Shown: piece after piece, positions 6,402 to 15,314 of the stretch
How positions within the stretch are numbered: position 1 is the stretch's first letter
Layout: each line of letters starts with the position of its first letter
Assembly (NCBI GenBank): GCA_964631175.1
Contig: CAZVWH010000006.1
Location: 1-53,730 of the forward strand
Reading direction: 5' to 3'
Origin: CAZVWH01 sp964631175
Lineage (GTDB): Bacteria > Planctomycetota > Phycisphaerae > Sedimentisphaerales > Anaerobacaceae
DNA length: 53,730 nt
The notes under the pieces: generated by a model
Database searches by the model: none
What the model was told of the DNA's origin: nothing
What the model saw: only the letters and a program-made list of their open reading frames with translations
Program-made: the position numbers and the translations under genes

Positions 6402-9400
6402 AGTCTAATCTCCCATTTGCAAACTCATTGTTTTTTATGTCTTCCTCGATGTCAAAAATTTTTCTCAAAACACTCATAATTGTTCTCGGCTCGAAATAAC
6501 TGGCAGGCAAGCGCAGATATACCGTCTTCGGCTCCAGTATTCTAACCTTTCCTGATATATTCTTAAACAAGAAAGCTGCTTTGCTTTTTGCATCTTTCTC
6601 AAACGAAAATACCAAATCCTGCCCTGAAGTGACAATACTTTTTATATCCTGCTTGCTTGCCGCAATTCGTAATTGGGCCAATTCCAGCAACAGTTTGACC
6701 TCATCCGGCGCAGGGCCATACACATCAGCTAATTCGCTTTCTATCTGTTTCAAATCCTCTATGGTCCGTGCAACAGCGATTTTTCGATAGACATCCATCC
6801 GGTGTCGGTCAATTGGTATGTAATTTTTCGGTATGTATGTAGCAAATCCTAAATCGACGACCGAGGTTGCTAAGGACTCTACAGGCTCATTCTTTAACTG
6901 TTTAACGGCATTTGCCAGAAGCTCGCAATACATCTGGTAGCCCACGGTCTGAATGTGCCCCGATTGCTCAGGCCCTAATATATTGCCTGCCCCACGAATC
7001 TCCAGGTCCCTAAGGGCGATTCTAAAACCAGCCCCCAGATGTGAGTATTCTTCGATTGCTTTCAGCCGCCTGACTGCTGTCGGTGTAATCGGCCGTGACA
7101 TGGGCAGCAACATATATGCAAACGCCCGGTGTTTATACCTGCCCACTCTGCCACGAAGCTGGTGCATTTCAGCAAGGCCGAACCTGTCCGCATCGTTTAT
7201 GAAAATCGTATTTGCATTTGGAATATCCAGCCCTGATTCGATAATGGTTGTGCACACGAGCACATCTGTTTCACCCAGGACAAAATCAATCATTGCTTTT
7301 TCAAGCTCACTTTTAGGCATTTGACCATGTGCAATAGCAACCTTTGCATCCTTGGCAAGTTTTTGTATCTCCCATGCTTTTTTCTCGATTGTCTTGACTC
7401 TATTGTGCAGGAAAAATACCTGTCCCTGGCGGTTCAACTCCCGGTAAATAGCCTTTCTAATAAGCTCTTTGTTATATGGTGTCACCATTGTCACTATGCT
7501 GCGTCTGTCCAATGGCGGTGTTGCCAGTGAGCTTATATCGCGCAGACCCAAAAGCGACATATGTAGCGTTCGGGGAATTGGCGTTGCGGTCATCGTAAGA
7601 ATGTCAACATTGACACGCAGCTTCTTGAGCTTCTCTTTATGTTCGACCCCAAAGCGCTGCTCCTCGTCAATTATCAGCAGGCCCAGCTCTTTAAAACCAA
7701 CATCGCCGCTTAAAAGTCGATGTGTGCCTATGAGTATATCAACTCTGCCTGTCTTTGTTCGGGCGATTATGTCACGTGCTTCTTTTAGCGTCTTAAAGCG
7801 ATTCAAAACCTCGATGCAGATTGGAAAATCCGCAAAACGCTCAGTGAAGGTTCTGCCGTGCTGCACACACAATACCGTGGTTGGTACAAGCATGGCTACC
7901 TGCTTACCATTCTCTACCACCTTAAACGCCGCACGCATTGCAAGCTCAGTTTTACCGTAACCAACGTCACCGCATAAGAGTCTATCCATCGCCACAGCCT
8001 TTTGCATATCTGATTTGATTTGTTCTGCTGCCTTCGTCTGGTCCGGCGTCTCCTGATAGTAGAATGACTCCTCAAATTCAGCTTGCCAATTCGAGTCCTT
8101 CCCGGAAACAATACCCCCCATCGCCTGTCGATTTGCCTGAATTTCGAGCAATTCAGCAGCAAGGTCGCGAACAGAGCGTGCCACTTTTTCTTTTTGCCTC
8201 TGCCATCTTTTCGAGCCGACCTTGCTCAAGGCCGGGCGTTTCGGACTCGTTCCGATAAACTTTTGCACTAATGCAATATTGCAGACTGAAACCTGAATTT
8301 TAACTCCATCGGCATATCCAATTGTTAGATATTCCGACTTGCCTTTATTGTCTTGTAGGATTTTTATCCCTAAAAACTTACCGATGCCGTAGGATGCGTG
8401 TACAACATAGTCGCCTTCCTGCAGATCGCTGAGCGTATCTATCGGCGCCGTCGCACGCACCGGTCGCAGCCTTCTCCTTAGTGCGTATTGGCCAAACAGC
8501 TCGTGATGGCTTATTACAATCGTATTTAGCGAGCTTATGACAAAGCCTTGATGAATGAATCCCAACATCAGCTTAAAGTTTGCAGGGATTACCTGGTTAA
8601 TCTCCTTCCCGTCTTGAGCCGGGTCGAAAGATATAATCTCGCCTACACGTTTTACCTCCGCTGCACTTTCGCAGTAAAGCAGCACCTTTTTGCCTTGCTT
8701 GGCCTGCTGCACTAATTCTTCTAAAGCTTCTTTATGTCCCGCCCAGATTGAAGTTGCCTTGTGCTCAAACCGCTGCACACTTTTAATATCTACTTTGAGG
8801 AAATCATCTCCTTCGACCCGGCTCAGGACGGGTTTTCCGGCTGTAGCAAATCTGGATATATGTAGTTGGGTAAATTTAGCCGCCGCGCTATAGATGTCCG
8901 ACCAGTTGTAGAGGTGATTTGTATCTTCGAGCCGGTCTAAAAATACCTGTGCTACTTCTTCAATATCGCTCGGCTCTTCAAGAATTATTATGGTATCTTT
9001 CGGCAGGATATTTATGAAAAGCTCCCTTTGTTCTGCCGCTTTTCCACAGACAGCGGAGACGATATTGATACTTTTTAACTGTTGGCTCGAACGCTGGTTA
9101 TCCAGATTGATTTGGCGGATACTCTCAATAGTATCACCGAAGAATTCGACACGCACAGCTTCCGCTGCCCGTCTTGTCTCATTTCTCTGGGAATCTGCGA
9201 TCGACGAGTCACTATGAACGATGGAGGAAATTAGTGGTGCATAGATATCGACAATTCCGCCGCGACGGGCAAACTGGCCGGGCAGATCGACTTGTTCGGT
9301 CCGCTCAAAACTGTTATCCACCAGCCAGCCGCAAAGCCGCTCCGGCGATAGTTCCTTATTTATTTCCAGCCGAAGTAAGCTTTCGGTCAGAGCTTGCGGC

Positions 9401-9780
9401 TTTGGTATAGGCTGGCAAAGCGCCTGGACAGGTGCGGGGATAACAAGCAATTTTCCCTCGTTTTCAATTCGAGCAACGAGTTTTAGTCTCTCGATTCTGG
9501 TCTCGTCGGTAGCGTCCGCTATTTCTTCTTCGCCCTCCCATGCTGCCAGGGCTTGGACGTCTTTGCAGCCGAAAGTTTGCAGGTCGTCCGCAGCCTTGTC
9601 GGCATCCTCGATATGGGGACTGATATACAAAATCGGCCGATGAAGCTTCTCTGATATGTATGCAGCCAGCAGGCGCGCAAACGATCCCCACGTCCCCTCG
9701 ACTCTCACCGCCCCTTTGTCTTTTATGGCCTCAAGTCGGGAGATTATCTTTGCTACCGTTTTATCCCGCCTAAGTTCCAT
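6394..9780 (-). CDS. mfd: Transcription-repair coupling factor Mfd
   Basis: Starting at the ATG at 9780 gives 1128 residues; an in-frame ATG at 9801 would add seven residues encoded by a repeat hairpin. The UvrB-like N-terminal modules (LPGQFARRGGIVDIYAP, RVEFFGDTIESIR) are followed by the RNA polymerase-interacting domain (DYVVHASYGIGKFLGI) and the RecG-like translocase. The translocase has Walker A GDVGYGKTE near residue 603, the DEEQ box, TATPIPRTLHMSL, and VCTTIIESGLDIPNANT. A C-terminal TRCF domain completes it. Mfd removes stalled RNA polymerase and recruits UvrA. In-frame repeats appear as KPVLSRVEGDD (8813-8836), SFDPAQDGKE (8607-8631) and ALSKVGSKR (8213-8240). Confidence 0.97.
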   Translation of the reverse strand: MELRRDKTVAKIISRLEAIKDKGAVRVEGTWGSFARLLAAYISEKLHRPILYISPHIEDADKAADDLQTFGCKDVQALAAWEGEEEIADATDETRIERLKLVARIENEGKLLVIPAPVQALCQPIPKPQALTESLLRLEINKELSPERLCGWLVDNSFERTEQVDLPGQFARRGGIVDIYAPLISSIVHSDSSIADSQRNETRRAAEAVRVEFFGDTIESIRQINLDNQRSSQQLKSINIVSAVCGKAAEQRELFINILPKDTIIILEEPSDIEEVAQVFLDRLEDTNHLYNWSDIYSAAAKFTQLHISRFATAGKPVLSRVEGDDFLKVDIKSVQRFEHKATSIWAGHKEALEELVQQAKQGKKVLLYCESAAEVKRVGEIISFDPAQDGKEINQVIPANFKLMLGFIHQGFVISSLNTIVISHHELFGQYALRRRLRPVRATAPIDTLSDLQEGDYVVHASYGIGKFLGIKILQDNKGKSEYLTIGYADGVKIQVSVCNIALVQKFIGTSPKRPALSKVGSKRWQRQKEKVARSVRDLAAELLEIQANRQAMGGIVSGKDSNWQAEFEESFYYQETPDQTKAAEQIKSDMQKAVAMDRLLCGDVGYGKTELAMRAAFKVVENGKQVAMLVPTTVLCVQHGRTFTERFADFPICIEVLNRFKTLKEARDIIARTKTGRVDILIGTHRLLSGDVGFKELGLLIIDEEQRFGVEHKEKLKKLRVNVDILTMTATPIPRTLHMSLLGLRDISSLATPPLDRRSIVTMVTPYNKELIRKAIYRELNRQGQVFFLHNRVKTIEKKAWEIQKLAKDAKVAIAHGQMPKSELEKAMIDFVLGETDVLVCTTIIESGLDIPNANTIFINDADRFGLAEMHQLRGRVGRYKHRAFAYMLLPMSRPITPTAVRRLKAIEEYSHLGAGFRIALRDLEIRGAGNILGPEQSGHIQTVGYQMYCELLANAVKQLKNEPVESLATSVVDLGFATYIPKNYIPIDRHRMDVYRKIAVARTIEDLKQIESELADVYGPAPDEVKLLLELAQLRIAASKQDIKSIVTSGQDLVFSFEKDAKSKAAFLFKNISGKVRILEPKTVYLRLPASYFEPRTIMSVLRKIFDIEEDIKNNEFANGRLDYA

Positions 9781-9790
9781 TGGATGACCA

Positions 9791-9857
9791 CCCAAATACA
9801 TTTGGGGTTGCTTTTGAACCCCCCAATAAATTGGGGGCTAAATAAGAAAGTATTTAG
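9791..9857. repeat. Hairpin repeats upstream of mfd
   Basis: CCCAAAT/ATTTGGG (9791-9806) and CCCCCAA/TTGGGGG (9820-9837) are followed by GCTAAATAAG...TATTTAGC. This is the same family as the units at 2919-2970 and 33047-33147. They fill the whole gap between pfkA and mfd and could act as a terminator for the upstream pfkA transcript. Confidence 0.65.
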
Positions 9858-9872
9858 CGGGATTCAAAATGC

Positions 9873-10997
9873 TCAAACTCCAAAACTTGTTCCAACGGCC
9901 TGAGCCGCTTTTATAAGGTAGTGGCTCTTAGGCACGGTCCTTATCCTGCCGGCGACCTTCGAAAGTGGGATGCTGGATAGTTTTCCGTCCTTCAGCACCA
10001 CTAAGTGACCTTTGACACCTTTCATAAGAAGCTCGATAGCTGCATAGCCAAAGTTCGTAGCCAGAACTCTATCAAGAGGCGTAGGTGTCCCTCCGCGCTG
10101 TATGTGTCCGAGAACGACCTCTCTGCAATCAAGGCCTGTTCGCTCGTTTATTTTTGCCGCCAGTACGCTTGCCACGCCTCCCAGCCGAATCGGGTCGGGA
10201 CTAAAGGGTAATTTTTTGGCAACGATCATTTTTCCGCCTCTTTCTTTGGCGCCTTCTGCTGCTACTATGATGCTGAATCTCCTTCCCCGTTTTGATCGGC
10301 TGAGCACAAAATTGCAGATTTTGTCTAAGCGATAGGGAATTTCAGGCAGAAGCAGACAATCCGAGCCGCTGGCTACGCCTGCGTGAAGGGCGATCCAGCC
10401 GGCGTATCTACCCATAACTTCGACAATCATAACGCGATGATGGGAGCTTGCAGTTGTATGGATTTTATCAATCGCCTCGGTGGCGGTGGTGACAGCGGTG
10501 TCAAAGCCAAAGGTTATATCTGTGCCGTAAAGGTCATTGTCAATCGTTTTGGGCAGGCCTATAACGTTGACGCCTTTTTTAGCAAAGCCGGCTGCTGAGG
10601 CCATCGTGCCGTCTCCGCCGATACAGATAAGCGCATCGATGCCGTGACTATTGAGCACTTCAATGCACTTATCTGAAACATCTCTCTTTGCCCCCGGCAC
10701 AGGTCCGGGGGCTAATCGAGAAGATTTACTAACAATTACCGGATACTTAAACGGATTTGTCACATTAGACGAACCCAGAATTGTGCCGCCGACAGTTAAG
10801 ATATTGCTCACATTGTCATACGTGAGCACGTCCATCCGGTCTTCGATCAGGCCCAGATAGCCGTCTTGTATGCCCCAGACCTCAAGGCCGAACTTTGTTA
10901 TCGCGGTTTTGGTAACAGCTCTGATGACGGCATTTAGACCCGGACAGTCTCCACCTCCGGTCATTACCGCAATAGATTTGATGGTTTTTCTCTTCAT
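9873..10997 (-). CDS. pfkA: 6-phosphofructokinase
   Basis: The 374-aa protein shows the PFK signatures: TGGGDCPGLNAVIR (residues 13-26), GGDGTMASA (127-135), PKTIDND (149-155), EVMGRYAGWIALHAG, and GHIQRGGTPTPLDR near the C-terminus. It phosphorylates fructose 6-phosphate. Gly130 in GGDGT is the ATP-type residue, whereas Lys150 before TIDND is the residue typical of PPi-using enzymes. ATP use is likely but not certain. A GCCCCCGG/CCGGGGGC hairpin at 10690-10712 encodes LAPGPVPGA inside the protein, an apparent in-frame repeat insertion. It follows tkt by 20 bases, forming a sugar-phosphate operon. Confidence 0.95.
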   Translation of the reverse strand: MKRKTIKSIAVMTGGGDCPGLNAVIRAVTKTAITKFGLEVWGIQDGYLGLIEDRMDVLTYDNVSNILTVGGTILGSSNVTNPFKYPVIVSKSSRLAPGPVPGAKRDVSDKCIEVLNSHGIDALICIGGDGTMASAAGFAKKGVNVIGLPKTIDNDLYGTDITFGFDTAVTTATEAIDKIHTTASSHHRVMIVEVMGRYAGWIALHAGVASGSDCLLLPEIPYRLDKICNFVLSRSKRGRRFSIIVAAEGAKERGGKMIVAKKLPFSPDPIRLGGVASVLAAKINERTGLDCREVVLGHIQRGGTPTPLDRVLATNFGYAAIELLMKGVKGHLVVLKDGKLSSIPLSKVAGRIRTVPKSHYLIKAAQAVGTSFGV

Positions 10998-11017
10998 CGC
11001 GTTTTATTTTTTTGTTA

Positions 11018-13048
11018 TCAGCCCACCGATGAGATAACTTTCTTTGCAGCAGCGATAACATTTTCGACCGTAATACCGAACTTCTCGAAGCAGACCTTGC
11101 CGGGCGCGGATGCACCAAATGATGACATCCCGATAAAGAGGCCTTTGTCACCCAGCCACTTACTCCAGCCTAATTCGACGCCGGCCTCGATGCCGACTCT
11201 TGCGGTGACACTCGGCGGAATAACCGAGTCCTTGTATTTTTGATCTTGCTTTTCAAAAAGCTCCCAGCAGGGCATGCTGACCACCGAGGTTTTAATGCCT
11301 TCTTTTTCCAGTCCTTCAGCCGCACATAAAGCAATAGAAATTTCTGAGCCACTCGCTAAAAGAAGCACGTCCGGTTTACTCGTATCAACCAGCACATAAG
11401 CGCCCTTACTTAGATTTGCTGCAGAAGCGTACTTATCCTGGTCTAAGACCGGCAGTCCCTGGCGAGTTAGAAGCAGAGCCACTGGTCCATCTTTATACGT
11501 TAAAGCTAACTTCCATGTGGCAGCGGTCTCGTTTGCGTCGGCCGGGCGGAACACAAGTAAATTTGGCATCGCTCGAAGTGCTGCTAACTGCTCGACCGGC
11601 TGATGAGTCGGCCCATCTTCGCCGATGCCTATACTGTCATGAGTAAATACAAATATAGTCGGATATTTTGAAAGAGCTGCTACGCGAATCGCACCCCGCA
11701 TATAGTCTGAGAAAACTAAGAATGTCCCCCCGTATGCCCTGGCAAGGCCGCTTACCGAGATTCCATTCATTATTGCCCCCATCGCGTGCTCTCTAATCCC
11801 GTAGCGGAGATACCTGCCGTCTCTCGCATATTTCTGGAAATCTTTTGCATCTGACCATCGCGTATTATTTGAAGGTGTCAAGTCAGCCGAGCCGCCTAAA
11901 ACTTGCGGCAGTTTCGGCATCAATACCTCTAAAACTTTTCCGGAGGCTTTGCGTGTTGCAACAGAGCTGCCCGCTTCAAACTTCGGCAAAATTGCATCAA
12001 GGTCAACAGGCAGTTTACCAGCCGCGGCGTCACGGAACTGCTTAGCTAAATCGGGGAATTTTTTAGCGTATTCGGCGAATAATTTGTCCCACGCCGCTTC
12101 TGCTTTCTTGCCTTTCTCAAGGGCTTTTCCTATATGGGACTTGACTTCTTCAGGGACATGGAAGCTTTTTTCGGTATCCCAGCCAAAATTCTTTTTCATT
12201 AGTTTGATTTCATCTTCGCCCAGTGGTGCACCATGTGCTTCAGCAGTATCCTGCATATTTGGGCTGCCGTATGCGATATGCGTATGGAGCTTTATAATCG
12301 ATGGCCGAGCCTTTTTGGTCTTTGCATTTTCCAGGGCCTTTTCAAAAGCAGCCATATCGTTGCCATCACCGGCGACCTCCTGCACATTCCAGCCGTAGGC
12401 TTCGTAACGTTTGGCCCTGTCTTCCGTAAATGCAAGGTCGGTACTCCCGTCGATGCTGATGCGATTGTCGTCATAAACGACTATTAGATTATCCAGGCCC
12501 AGATGTCCGGCCAATGAGCTTGCCTCCGAGGCGACACCTTCCTGCAAGTCGCCGTCGCTGGCTATTACATATATTTTGTAGTCTATGATGCCAAAACCAT
12601 CTCGATTAAAATAATTAGCCAGATATTTTTGTGCTATAGCCATCCCAACGGCATTGGAAATCCCCTGGCCCAGAGGCCCGGTTGTCACCTCTACTCCGCA
12701 GTCCAGGTTGTATTCCGGATGGCCGGGCGTCTTGCTGCCCCATTGCCGAAAGTTCTTTAGGTCGTCTAAGCTAATCTCATAACCGGTCAAATGCAGCATT
12801 GTATATAGTAGTGCGCTACCGTGGCCCGCTGAAAGAACAAAGCGGTCTCGATTATGCCATCTCGGATTAGCCGGGTTGTATTTCATATATTTAGTCCAGA
12901 GTATATACGCCGCCGGCGCCATACCCATCGGCATACCCGGATGGCCTGAGTTTGCCTTTTCTACAGCCTCAGCGGATAAAAGTCGGATCGTTTGAATACA
13001 AAGCTCATCAAGCTCAGATAGACCAGGGTTCTTTACAGATACTTTCAT
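11018..13048 (-). CDS. tkt: Transketolase
   Basis: The 676-aa protein has the usual length. Thiamine diphosphate-binding features include GHPGMPMGMAP, SAGHGSALLYTML, GPLGQGISNAVGMA, the GDLQEGVASEA loop and VVYDDNRISIDG. The pyrimidine-binding domain has GIREHAMGAIMNG and THDSIGIGEDGPTHQPVEQ. It moves two-carbon units between sugar phosphates in the pentose phosphate pathway. It is the first gene of a tkt-pfkA pair on the minus strand and is divergent from hflKC. The start at 13048 matches the family; no repeat insertion is obvious. Confidence 0.97.
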   Translation of the reverse strand: MKVSVKNPGLSELDELCIQTIRLLSAEAVEKANSGHPGMPMGMAPAAYILWTKYMKYNPANPRWHNRDRFVLSAGHGSALLYTMLHLTGYEISLDDLKNFRQWGSKTPGHPEYNLDCGVEVTTGPLGQGISNAVGMAIAQKYLANYFNRDGFGIIDYKIYVIASDGDLQEGVASEASSLAGHLGLDNLIVVYDDNRISIDGSTDLAFTEDRAKRYEAYGWNVQEVAGDGNDMAAFEKALENAKTKKARPSIIKLHTHIAYGSPNMQDTAEAHGAPLGEDEIKLMKKNFGWDTEKSFHVPEEVKSHIGKALEKGKKAEAAWDKLFAEYAKKFPDLAKQFRDAAAGKLPVDLDAILPKFEAGSSVATRKASGKVLEVLMPKLPQVLGGSADLTPSNNTRWSDAKDFQKYARDGRYLRYGIREHAMGAIMNGISVSGLARAYGGTFLVFSDYMRGAIRVAALSKYPTIFVFTHDSIGIGEDGPTHQPVEQLAALRAMPNLLVFRPADANETAATWKLALTYKDGPVALLLTRQGLPVLDQDKYASAANLSKGAYVLVDTSKPDVLLLASGSEISIALCAAEGLEKEGIKTSVVSMPCWELFEKQDQKYKDSVIPPSVTARVGIEAGVELGWSKWLGDKGLFIGMSSFGASAPGKVCFEKFGITVENVIAAAKKVISSVG

Positions 13049-13191
13049 TGCTTACTTCCTATACATAAGATACAAGACTCACGTCACAAAACGAATGGCA
13101 TAAGATAGCAATCACTGCTCATTTACGCAAGTTTTTTGTCTATCCGATGCCAGAAAGCAAGTTTGCATTCCCGAGATAATATCGGATTTTC

Positions 13192-13219
13192 TTGACGCTG
13201 CGCCGAGGTTACCTATAAT
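13192..13219 (+). promoter_or_regulatory. Probable sigma-70 promoter of hflKC
   Basis: TTGACG (13192-13197) and TATAAT (13214-13219) are 16 bp apart, about 50 bp before the hflK start and facing it. It lies in the gap divergent from tkt. Confidence 0.65.
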
Positions 13220-13272
13220 CAACAAAAAAGATACGCAATTTTGCATCGCTTATTTTTTGTAAAGGGCCTCGT

Positions 13273-14262
13273 ATGGAACGGATAACTGACTTGGCGGATG
13301 ATTATGGGCTGAGATTCAAATTTCCTGAGAATTGGCTCCTGTGGCTGAAATTGGGAGTTCCGATTTTGCTGATCCTGTGGCTTTTGTCAGGGATATATAT
13401 CGTAAGACCTGATGAGCAGGGGGTGGTACGCCGATTCGGCAAGGCTGTAAGAATAACTGAGCCGGGTCCGCATTACCGGCTGCCCCGGCCGATAGAGATG
13501 GTCGATAAGGTAAAGGTAAAGCAGGTAAGGCGGATTGAGATTGGCTTTAGGACTTATAGGCCCGGATCGCCTGCACAGTATAGCTTTATGCCAGAAGAAT
13601 CGTTGATGCTTACGGGTGATGAGCAGATAATCGATGCGCAGGTAATAGTGCAGTATCAGGTAAACGACCCTGAGAAGTTTTTGTTCAATGTTCGCGGGTT
13701 GGAAGCAAAACGTGGCGCGCTTATGGACGCCGCTGAGGTGGCTCTGAGGCAGGTGGTAGGTAAGAGGCCGATTGATGATGTCCTGATAACTGAGAAGCTG
13801 CAGATCGAGATTGATATCCGCGAGCTTTTGCAGCGAATAATAGACAGGTATGACAGCGGCGTAACGGTAAAGGAAGTGAAGCTGCAAACGGTTCGGCCTC
13901 CGGAAGAGGTGGCCGCGGCGTTTAGTGACGTCGTAAGTGCGAAGGAAGATAAAGACCGATTAGTCAAGGAAGCTCAAGGTTATCGTGAGGATTTGCTACC
14001 CAAGGCCAGGGGGCAGGCCGCGAGCATAATCAGAAAAGCAGAGGGGTATAAGGCCGAGCGGACAAAACGCGCTCAGGGTGACGTTGACAAATTCCTGGCG
14101 ATTTTAAAGGAGTATGAAAAAGCAAAGGACGTAACCCGCAAGAGGCTGTATTTGGAGACTATGGAGCGGATTCTGCCTGGTATCCGCAAATTCGTGATCG
14201 ACCCCGAGGTAGGTGGAAACATGTTGCAGTTTTTGCCTCTTGAAAAAGGAGGTGAAAAATGA
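13273..14262 (+). CDS. hflK: FtsH protease regulatory subunit HflK
   Basis: The 329-aa protein has one N-terminal transmembrane segment (LGVPILLILWLLSGIYIV). An SPFH/prohibitin domain follows (VRPDEQGVVRRFGKAVRITEPGPHYRLP, EESLMLTGDEQIIDAQVIVQYQV, PPEEVAAAFSDVVSAKEDKDR), then an alanine-rich coiled coil. HflK and HflC form a large membrane assembly around FtsH that modulates membrane-protein degradation. It overlaps hflC by 4 bases (ATGA), with GGAGGTGAA serving as the hflC ribosome site. Confidence 0.93.
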   Translation: MERITDLADDYGLRFKFPENWLLWLKLGVPILLILWLLSGIYIVRPDEQGVVRRFGKAVRITEPGPHYRLPRPIEMVDKVKVKQVRRIEIGFRTYRPGSPAQYSFMPEESLMLTGDEQIIDAQVIVQYQVNDPEKFLFNVRGLEAKRGALMDAAEVALRQVVGKRPIDDVLITEKLQIEIDIRELLQRIIDRYDSGVTVKEVKLQTVRPPEEVAAAFSDVVSAKEDKDRLVKEAQGYREDLLPKARGQAASIIRKAEGYKAERTKRAQGDVDKFLAILKEYEKAKDVTRKRLYLETMERILPGIRKFVIDPEVGGNMLQFLPLEKGGEK

Positions 14263-15119
14263 ATCACAAGATTATTATTGCAATTGTCTTGCTTATCGTA
14301 ATTGTCATTGTCCTGGCCAGTGCGATGTTTACGCTGGACGAAAAGGAGCAGGCGATTATTACGCAACTGGGTAAATACGTAAGAACCGTCACCGAGCCGG
14401 GTTTAAACTTTAAGGTTCCTTTCCTTCAAAGTGTGCACAAGTTCGAAGACAGGATTCTGGAATATGACGCGGCGGCGGCAAAGATTATTACCAGTGACAA
14501 GAAACACCTTCTTATTGACAATTACGCCCGGTGGAAAATAGTAGATCCGCTGAAACTTTATCAAACGGTGCGGAACGAATTCGGGGCGAATTCGAGGTTG
14601 GATGATATAGTCTTTTCGGAGATACGTGAGGAGCTTGCGCGACATACGCTGACGGAAGTAGTTTCGGTCAACCGCCAGCAGATAATGGACAAAGTGGCCG
14701 AGCAGTGCGACCAAAAAGCTCGCGACTACGGAATCCAGGTTATAGATGTGCGAATAAAGCGGGCTGACCTGCCGGCTGAGGTTGCCCATTCGGTCTATAA
14801 CCGTATGAAGGCAGAAAGAGAGAGAATCGCCAAGAAATATCGCTCTGAAGGTGACGAAGAGGCGGTAAAGATTAAAGCCACTACTGATAAGGAAAAGACA
14901 ATCCTGCTTGCGGAAAGTTACAGGCAGGCTGAGAAATTAAAAGGTGAAGGCGACGCGGAAGCTATCAAGATATATGCTCAGGCCTTTGAAAAGGACCCTG
15001 AGTTTTATTCATTTGTCCGCACTTTGGAAGCTTATGAGAGGTCACTTGGCGAGGGCACAACCATTGTTCTGCCCAGCGATTCGGAGCTTTTCCAGTATTT
15101 AAGCCCGAAGACCCGCTGA
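14259..15119 (+). CDS. hflC: FtsH protease regulatory subunit HflC
   Basis: The 286-aa protein has an N-terminal transmembrane segment (IIIAIVLLIVIVIVLASAMF). The SPFH domain follows (DEKEQAIITQLGKYVRTVTEPGLNFKVPFLQSVHKFEDRI, SRLDDIVFSEIREELARHTL, IDVRIKRADLPAEVAHSVYNRMKAER). The C-terminal region IYAQAFEKDPEFYSFVRTLEAYERS is characteristic of HflC. It partners the upstream HflK. The stop is immediately followed by a G/C-rich interspersed repeat. Confidence 0.95.
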   Translation: MNHKIIIAIVLLIVIVIVLASAMFTLDEKEQAIITQLGKYVRTVTEPGLNFKVPFLQSVHKFEDRILEYDAAAAKIITSDKKHLLIDNYARWKIVDPLKLYQTVRNEFGANSRLDDIVFSEIREELARHTLTEVVSVNRQQIMDKVAEQCDQKARDYGIQVIDVRIKRADLPAEVAHSVYNRMKAERERIAKKYRSEGDEEAVKIKATTDKEKTILLAESYRQAEKLKGEGDAEAIKIYAQAFEKDPEFYSFVRTLEAYERSLGEGTTIVLPSDSELFQYLSPKTR

Positions 15120-15120
15120 C

Positions 15121-15210
15121 CCCTCGCTCTTGTCTTCGCCTGCCTCTGCGTCTCCCGACGCAAGTCGGGGCAGTGGGACAAGAAGACGCGGGGGGAGACG
15201 CAGGGGCAAG
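15121..15210. repeat. G/C-rich interspersed repeat; sister copy lies inside carB1
   Basis: Complementary blocks CTCTTGTCTTCGCCTGCCTC and the AGACGCAGGGGCAAG/GACAAGAAGACGCGGGGG region form a long imperfect hairpin. Bases 15177-15210 match 24479-24512 inside carB1 at 33 of 34 positions, and CGCTCTTGTCT is shared at the other end. It may also terminate hflC transcription. Confidence 0.75.
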
Positions 15211-15314
15211 CAAAAAAATGGATTTTTGAGCTTGCTGAGAATGACCCCTTGGCAGCCTGAAAATTCTACGAACTACCGTTAAAATGGTCTAACTCGGGTG
15301 TTAAAAGTATAGAT

